From CBDCMJ01 sp965224325 (GTDB lineage Bacteria > Chloroflexota > Dehalococcoidia > Lucifugimonadales > UBA3495), in NCBI GenBank assembly GCA_965224325.1, contig CBDCYT010000012.1, positions 248,001 through 312,000 of the forward strand: a stretch of DNA of 64,000 nt, read 5' to 3'. This document shows positions 59,931-64,000 of this stretch, one piece after another. Position 1 is the first letter of the stretch. Each line of letters begins with the position of its first letter. A program made the translations under genes and the position numbers. The notes under the pieces are model-generated. The model was not told the origin of the DNA. It was given only the letters and a program-made list of their open reading frames with translations, and did not search any database.

Positions 59931-61324
59931 CCGAGCCCCGGCAAGTCCAGACCGAAGCTGCCGGCTCCGGCTTCCAGTCCCACTACATTCCCAACACCCA
60001 GGAAGAACAACTCCAGATATTGTCAGTTCTGGGTTTGGACACCATCGGCGAGTTGTTCCTTGACATTCCAGAGGAATTTCGCAATCCCACTCTGGACCTG
60101 CCAGGGCCGCTTTCCGAGTTGGAAATCAAGCAGGAACTTGCCGGCCTGGCATCACGCAACCGGCCATTAGACAGCGGCCCATCCTTTCTGGGGGCCGGCT
60201 CTTACCATCATTTCATTCCTTCGATCGTTAGGGCCATCATCACACGGGGAGAGTTCCTGACCGCCTACACGCCATATCAGGCCGAGGCTAGCCAGGGCAC
60301 ACTCCAAGTAATCTTTGAGTTCCAGACGATGGTCTGCAACCTATTCGCCATGGAAGTGGCTAACGCCGGCATGTATGACGGGGCCACCAGTCTAGCCGAA
60401 GCGGCGCTCATGGCCTGCAGGGTTGCCCAGCGCAGCAAAGTTGCCCTGGCCGACACTATTTCCCCCGCCTATCAAGACGTGATCCGCACCTATTGCCTGG
60501 TCCAGGGAATTGAGGTCGTCAGCGTGCCCGCCCATGCCCCTGAAATAGACGGCCAATGCGCTTGTTTGGTTGTCCAGTACCCTAACTTTTTGGGATACGT
60601 CGAGGACCTGGCCGGGCAGGCCGCAAGGGCCCACGAGGAAGGCGCACTCCTCGTCGTATCCGCCAACCCCATCGCATCGGCCATGTTCCAACCGCCCGGC
60701 CACTACGGCGCGGACATCGTCACCGGCGAAGGCCAGCCCTTGGGAATACCACCCAGCTTCGGAGGGCCCTACGTGGGTCTCTTCGCCACCAAGCGAGAGT
60801 ACGTGAGGCAGATGCCTAGCCGTCTCGCGGGCCGCACCGTTGACCGCAACGGAAAGACCGGCTATACGTTAACGCTGCAGACGCGGGAACAGCATATCCG
60901 CCGGGAGCGGGCCACCAGTAACATCTGCACCAACGAAGCCCTATACGCCCTGGCGTCAACGGTCTACATGGCCGCTATGGGCAAACGGGGGCTGCGTCAA
61001 GTGGCCGAATTGTGTTACCACAAGGCCCACTACGCCGCTTCACAAATCGCCCAGGCGCCCGGCTTCTCATTACCAGTGCAGGGGACTTTCTTCCAGGAGT
61101 TCGTGGTCCAATGCCCCAAGCCGCCGGCGAGTATCAATCAGAGTCTCTTGGAGCGGAATATACTCGGGGGCTTGGACATCAGCGGCTTTGCCTGCAATCT
61201 CCCCGCGGGGGGAGACGCCACAATGCAATTGAACAATGCAATGTTGGTCTGCGTCACTGAAATGAACTCAAAGGACGACATCGATTCGCTGGTGTCGGCC
61301 CTGGCGGAGGCCGCTGATGCCTAG
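59927..61324 (+). CDS. gcvPA: Glycine dehydrogenase (decarboxylating) subunit 1
   Basis: 465-residue alpha-type half of a split P protein. YIPNTQEEQLQILSVLGLD is the usual N-terminus; FLGAGSYHHFIPSIVRAII, YTPYQAEASQGTLQVIFEFQ and NAGMYDGATSLAEA follow. GTG at 59927 overlaps the gcvH stop (GTGA). The PLP lysine is on subunit 2, so both halves are needed for activity. Overlaps gcvPB by eight bases. Confidence 0.97.
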   Translation: MTEPRQVQTEAAGSGFQSHYIPNTQEEQLQILSVLGLDTIGELFLDIPEEFRNPTLDLPGPLSELEIKQELAGLASRNRPLDSGPSFLGAGSYHHFIPSIVRAIITRGEFLTAYTPYQAEASQGTLQVIFEFQTMVCNLFAMEVANAGMYDGATSLAEAALMACRVAQRSKVALADTISPAYQDVIRTYCLVQGIEVVSVPAHAPEIDGQCACLVVQYPNFLGYVEDLAGQAARAHEEGALLVVSANPIASAMFQPPGHYGADIVTGEGQPLGIPPSFGGPYVGLFATKREYVRQMPSRLAGRTVDRNGKTGYTLTLQTREQHIRRERATSNICTNEALYALASTVYMAAMGKRGLRQVAELCYHKAHYAASQIAQAPGFSLPVQGTFFQEFVVQCPKPPASINQSLLERNILGGLDISGFACNLPAGGDATMQLNNAMLVCVTEMNSKDDIDSLVSALAEAADA

Positions 61325-62792
61325 CGGCGGAGGCAGAGACACCGAAAAGCTGCTCATGGACCGCAGTGTGTCCGGCCGCGTTGGGGTGGTGCTGCCGGGT
61401 TGCGATGTTCCAGCGCAGGCCCTGCCCGACGCCTCGCTGCTTCGGGGGGAGCTGGACCTTCCCGAGGTTTCCGAGCCGGAGGTGGTCCAGTACTTTACCG
61501 CACTTAGCCAGCAAAATTTCTCCATCGACACCAACTTCTACCCTCTGGGTAGTTGCACCATGAAGTACAACCCCAAGGTCAACGACGAGGTGTCTCTGTT
61601 GCCCGGGTTCGCCTGGGCGCATCCTTCACAGCCCGCGGGCATATCCCAGGGGGCTCTGGAACTTCTTCACCGGCTCCAAGGCTTCCTAGGGGAGCTGACC
61701 GGCCTTAACGCCGTGAGCCTGGCCACCCTGGCGGGGGCCCACGGGGAATTGGGCGGAATGTTGATGATCCGGGCTTACCACGAGGCCAGGGGTGAAACTC
61801 ACCGCCGTAAAGTAGCCATCCCGGATAGCGCCCATGGGACCAACCCCGCTTCAGCAGCTATGGCGGGATTCGAGGTCGTGGAGTTGACCTCGGATGGGAA
61901 TGGAAACGTAGACCTGGAGGCGTTGCGAGAGATCTCCGGCTCAGACCTGGCGGGAGTGATGATCACTCTGCCCAGCACTTTGGGCCTCTTCGACACCAAC
62001 ATCCTAGAGGTGTGCCGGGTGGTGCACCAAGCCGGCGGGTTGGTCTACGGCGACGGGGCCAACATGAACGCGCTCCTGGGCCGGGTCAAGCTGGGCGCCC
62101 TGGGGTTCGACGTGGCTCACCTGAACCTCCACAAGACCTTTAGTACTCCCCATGGGGGCGGCGGCCCGGGCGCCGGGCCGGTGTGCGCTGGGGAAGCGTT
62201 GTCACCCTTCTTGCCGGCGCCGGTGGTGGCCAGAGAAGGCAACGGCGCTGACCAGACTTACAGTTTGGCGATTCCGGGACAGACCGTCGGAAAAGTAAGC
62301 GGGTTCCACGGGAACTTCGGAGTTTTGGTCCGGGCCTACACCTACATCCGCACTCTAGGCGCCGACGGTATGCGGTCCGTCAGCGGCAATGCCGTTTTGA
62401 ACGCCAACTATTTGATGCAAGCCTTGAAGGACACCTATCTCTTGCCCTACGACCGCCGCTGCATGCACGAGGTGGTGTTCTCCGCCGATTGGCAGAAGGC
62501 TAGGGGTGTAAGCGGCCTTGAGATCGCCAAGCGATTACTTGATTACGGTTTTCACGCCCCCACCATGTATTTTCCTTTAATCGTCCACGAGGCGCTGATG
62601 ATCGAACCGACCGAATCGGAGCACCGGGAGACCCTGGACGCGTTCATCAATGCGCTTGTAGAGATAGACCGGGAAGTCACCGAGAGCCCAGACCTGGTGC
62701 GGCAATCACCCCACACAACTCCGGTAGCCAGATTGGACGAAGCCAGGGCCGCGCGGCAGCCGCACCTGCGGTGGACTCGGGCAGGTCCGTAG
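61317..62792 (+). CDS. gcvPB: Glycine dehydrogenase (decarboxylating) subunit 2
   Basis: 491-residue beta-type half of the split P protein. PLP lysine Lys273 in AHLNLHKTFSTPHGGGG; NFYPLGSCTMKYNPKVND near the N-terminus and IPDSAHGTNPASAAMAGFEV before the middle are family blocks. ATG at 61317 overlaps gcvPA. The operon therefore encodes T, H and both P chains. Length and motifs are normal. Confidence 0.97.
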   Translation: MPSGGGRDTEKLLMDRSVSGRVGVVLPGCDVPAQALPDASLLRGELDLPEVSEPEVVQYFTALSQQNFSIDTNFYPLGSCTMKYNPKVNDEVSLLPGFAWAHPSQPAGISQGALELLHRLQGFLGELTGLNAVSLATLAGAHGELGGMLMIRAYHEARGETHRRKVAIPDSAHGTNPASAAMAGFEVVELTSDGNGNVDLEALREISGSDLAGVMITLPSTLGLFDTNILEVCRVVHQAGGLVYGDGANMNALLGRVKLGALGFDVAHLNLHKTFSTPHGGGGPGAGPVCAGEALSPFLPAPVVAREGNGADQTYSLAIPGQTVGKVSGFHGNFGVLVRAYTYIRTLGADGMRSVSGNAVLNANYLMQALKDTYLLPYDRRCMHEVVFSADWQKARGVSGLEIAKRLLDYGFHAPTMYFPLIVHEALMIEPTESEHRETLDAFINALVEIDREVTESPDLVRQSPHTTPVARLDEARAARQPHLRWTRAGP

Positions 62793-62837
62793 GCTCGGGG
62801 ACCGGAACGTCTTCCCTGGATGGCTGAGGTCCAGGGC

Positions 62838-63776
62838 TCAGGAGCCGGTTTGCTCCGCCTCCAACGCTTGCGCCAAGACATCCTGGGCAACTCGCACCTC
62901 GACACCGGACCGCTCCTCCTGAAGTAACATGGCTACCCTGGAGTCCCGGTCTCCCCAACCCCGGTTCATTGCCTCCGTCAATTCCTGCAAGGCCAGGTTG
63001 GCCAGCCGCATGGGAACGTCGAACTCCCTACCAACGGCCACCGCCAGGTCCACGTCCTTACGAGCGAGGCGGAGTGCGAAATCGGGCGGGTCAAATTTTC
63101 CCGGCAGCAGGTGCTCGGCAAGCCCCTCGAAAGTACCCCGCCGCCCTTGGGCTCCCCGCCGGACCGCTTGCCAGAGCGCCAGGGGTTCCACTCCCGCTTT
63201 GACCCCCATGGTAAATACCTCGGCAAGTGCGGTCTGGACGATATATCCGGTGCAGTTGTGCACCAGCTTAGCGATGGCCCCACATCCGATGCCGCCTACG
63301 TAATAGGCCTTGTCGCCAATAGCGTCCAACACCGGCTTGCATCGCTCGTAGGCTTCCAGGTCCCCGCCAACCCAGATAGCCAAATTACGCGTCCTAGCTC
63401 CGTTGGGGCCGCCGCTGACGGGCGCGTCCAGCACGTGAATGTCCCTGGAGGAGAGCTCATCGTGAATCCGGCGTATAAGCCCCGGCGTGCTAGTGCTGAG
63501 GTCGAGGTACGTTTTACCGGCAGTTAAACCCTCGGCGATGCCATCTTCGCCCAGAACCACAGCTTCCACTTCCGTGGGACCGGGCAGGGACGTGAAGACT
63601 ATGTCGCTGGCCTCCGCGGCCTGCCGGGGCGTGTCCGCCCAGGTGGCCCCCGCCTCCAGGTGGCGAGTTGCCGCCTCGCGCCGGATGTCGTGGACTATTA
63701 GTTCGTGACCGCCCAGCAAGGCATTGTAGGCCATATGGCCGCCCATGGTGCCCAGGCCGATAAACCCTACTTTCAT
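62838..63776 (-). CDS. 3-hydroxyisobutyrate dehydrogenase family protein
   Basis: 312-residue beta-hydroxyacid dehydrogenase. VGFIGLGTMGGHMAYNAL is the N-terminal dinucleotide fold, with VHDIRREAA (an acid suggesting NAD). LDAPVSGGPNGARTRN is the substrate-binding block, and GCGAIAKLVHNC contains the catalytic Lys. Members oxidise 3-hydroxyisobutyrate, tartronate semialdehyde, glycolate-derived semialdehyde and similar acids; valine degradation is a guess. ATG at 63776 has GGGAGG upstream on the minus strand. Convergent with the gcv operon. Confidence 0.9.
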   Translation of the reverse strand: MKVGFIGLGTMGGHMAYNALLGGHELIVHDIRREAATRHLEAGATWADTPRQAAEASDIVFTSLPGPTEVEAVVLGEDGIAEGLTAGKTYLDLSTSTPGLIRRIHDELSSRDIHVLDAPVSGGPNGARTRNLAIWVGGDLEAYERCKPVLDAIGDKAYYVGGIGCGAIAKLVHNCTGYIVQTALAEVFTMGVKAGVEPLALWQAVRRGAQGRRGTFEGLAEHLLPGKFDPPDFALRLARKDVDLAVAVGREFDVPMRLANLALQELTEAMNRGWGDRDSRVAMLLQEERSGVEVRVAQDVLAQALEAEQTGS

Positions 63777-63981
63777 GTTTTCCTCCCGTCGGCGGGCTTC
63801 CGCACTGCCCGCCTGGTAGTTTTTCCCATTATCGGTTTGCCGTCTTAGCTCCGCAAGCGCCGCAGGACGGCCCGGATGGGCTAGCCTTGCTCACGAGGTA
63901 TTGCGGTTTTCATTGCCGTACCGGTGGGGTAATATATGACCAGCAACCGGACGGCAAACCGGGCAACGAGGACGGCTCGCC

Positions 63982-64000
63982 ATGCTGGAGCAGCAAGAAA
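63982..64000 (+). CDS. Start of a gene running past the window edge
   Basis: ATGCTGGAGCAGCAAG (MLEQQE) begins at 63982, preceded by GAGGA nine bases upstream. An AT-rich TAATAT near 63932 could be a -10. Only six codons are visible, so nothing further can be said. Confidence 0.35.

Overview
The window reads as a chromosomal segment of a free-living, aerobic, GC-rich bacterium, most likely a Chloroflexota lineage close to Dehalococcoidia/SAR202. This placement is an inference. It rests on the mix of an actinobacterial/chloroflexotal-type VLRF1 protein, a nickel superoxide dismutase, F420-type and CoA-linked catabolic families, form II-like molybdenum hydroxylase genes, heme A synthesis genes, and frequent TTG and GTG starts behind good Shine-Dalgarno sites. 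No phage, transposase, CRISPR array or rRNA gene was seen.

Layout. 0-8.7 kb: hemC, a convergent nickel SOD gene, ilvD, the tldD/tldE protease pair and a PaaG-like crotonase. 8.8-17 kb: a minus-strand pair of a VLRF1 peptidyl-tRNA hydrolase and MutS2, then on the plus strand DinB-like, NIPSNAP and NTF2-like genes and a ferritin-VIT membrane fusion, and a minus-strand alpha/beta hydrolase. 17-24 kb: a mosaic dispersed repeat, ribosomal protein L25, a DUF3800 gene, a DUF4389 membrane protein, a degenerate tRNA-Cys, a nine-copy 17-bp array, then greA, lysS and serS. 24-31.5 kb: a NodB deacetylase and a three-gene cobalt-type nitrile hydratase/thiocyanate hydrolase-like set, facing a minus-strand surE/molybdenum hydroxylase operon. 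31.6-38.9 kb: lysA, holB, HNH, CvpA, PAP2, cmk, plsC. 39-49 kb: a lipid-type catabolic island with two close SDR paralogues, a lipocalin-like gene, two hot-dog dehydratase genes, an LLM oxidoreductase, an NTF2-like gene, a double CMD protein, an alpha/beta hydrolase lacking its serine, an alpha/beta-hydrolase/methyltransferase fusion and a thiolase. 49.7-58.2 kb: envelope and respiration genes, namely a thioredoxin-like lipoprotein, an ABC-2 exporter with a small lipoprotein, ctaA-ctaB, an esterase and a cupredoxin lipoprotein. 58.3-62.8 kb: a complete glycine cleavage operon gcvT-gcvH-gcvPA-gcvPB, followed by a convergent beta-hydroxyacid dehydrogenase.

The observation I rate highest is the tandem arrangement of a VLRF1-type peptidyl-tRNA hydrolase gene and mutS2. 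MutS2 acts on collided ribosomes in Bacillus and VLRF1 proteins release nascent chains from stalled large subunits, so the pair could be one ribosome-rescue module. Other points worth a second look are the ferritin-VIT fusion with a duplicated histidine-bearing linker, the split cobalt hydratase with a His-rich N-terminus, the permuted hydrolase/methyltransferase fusion, and the inverted pair of mosaic repeats about 38 kb apart.
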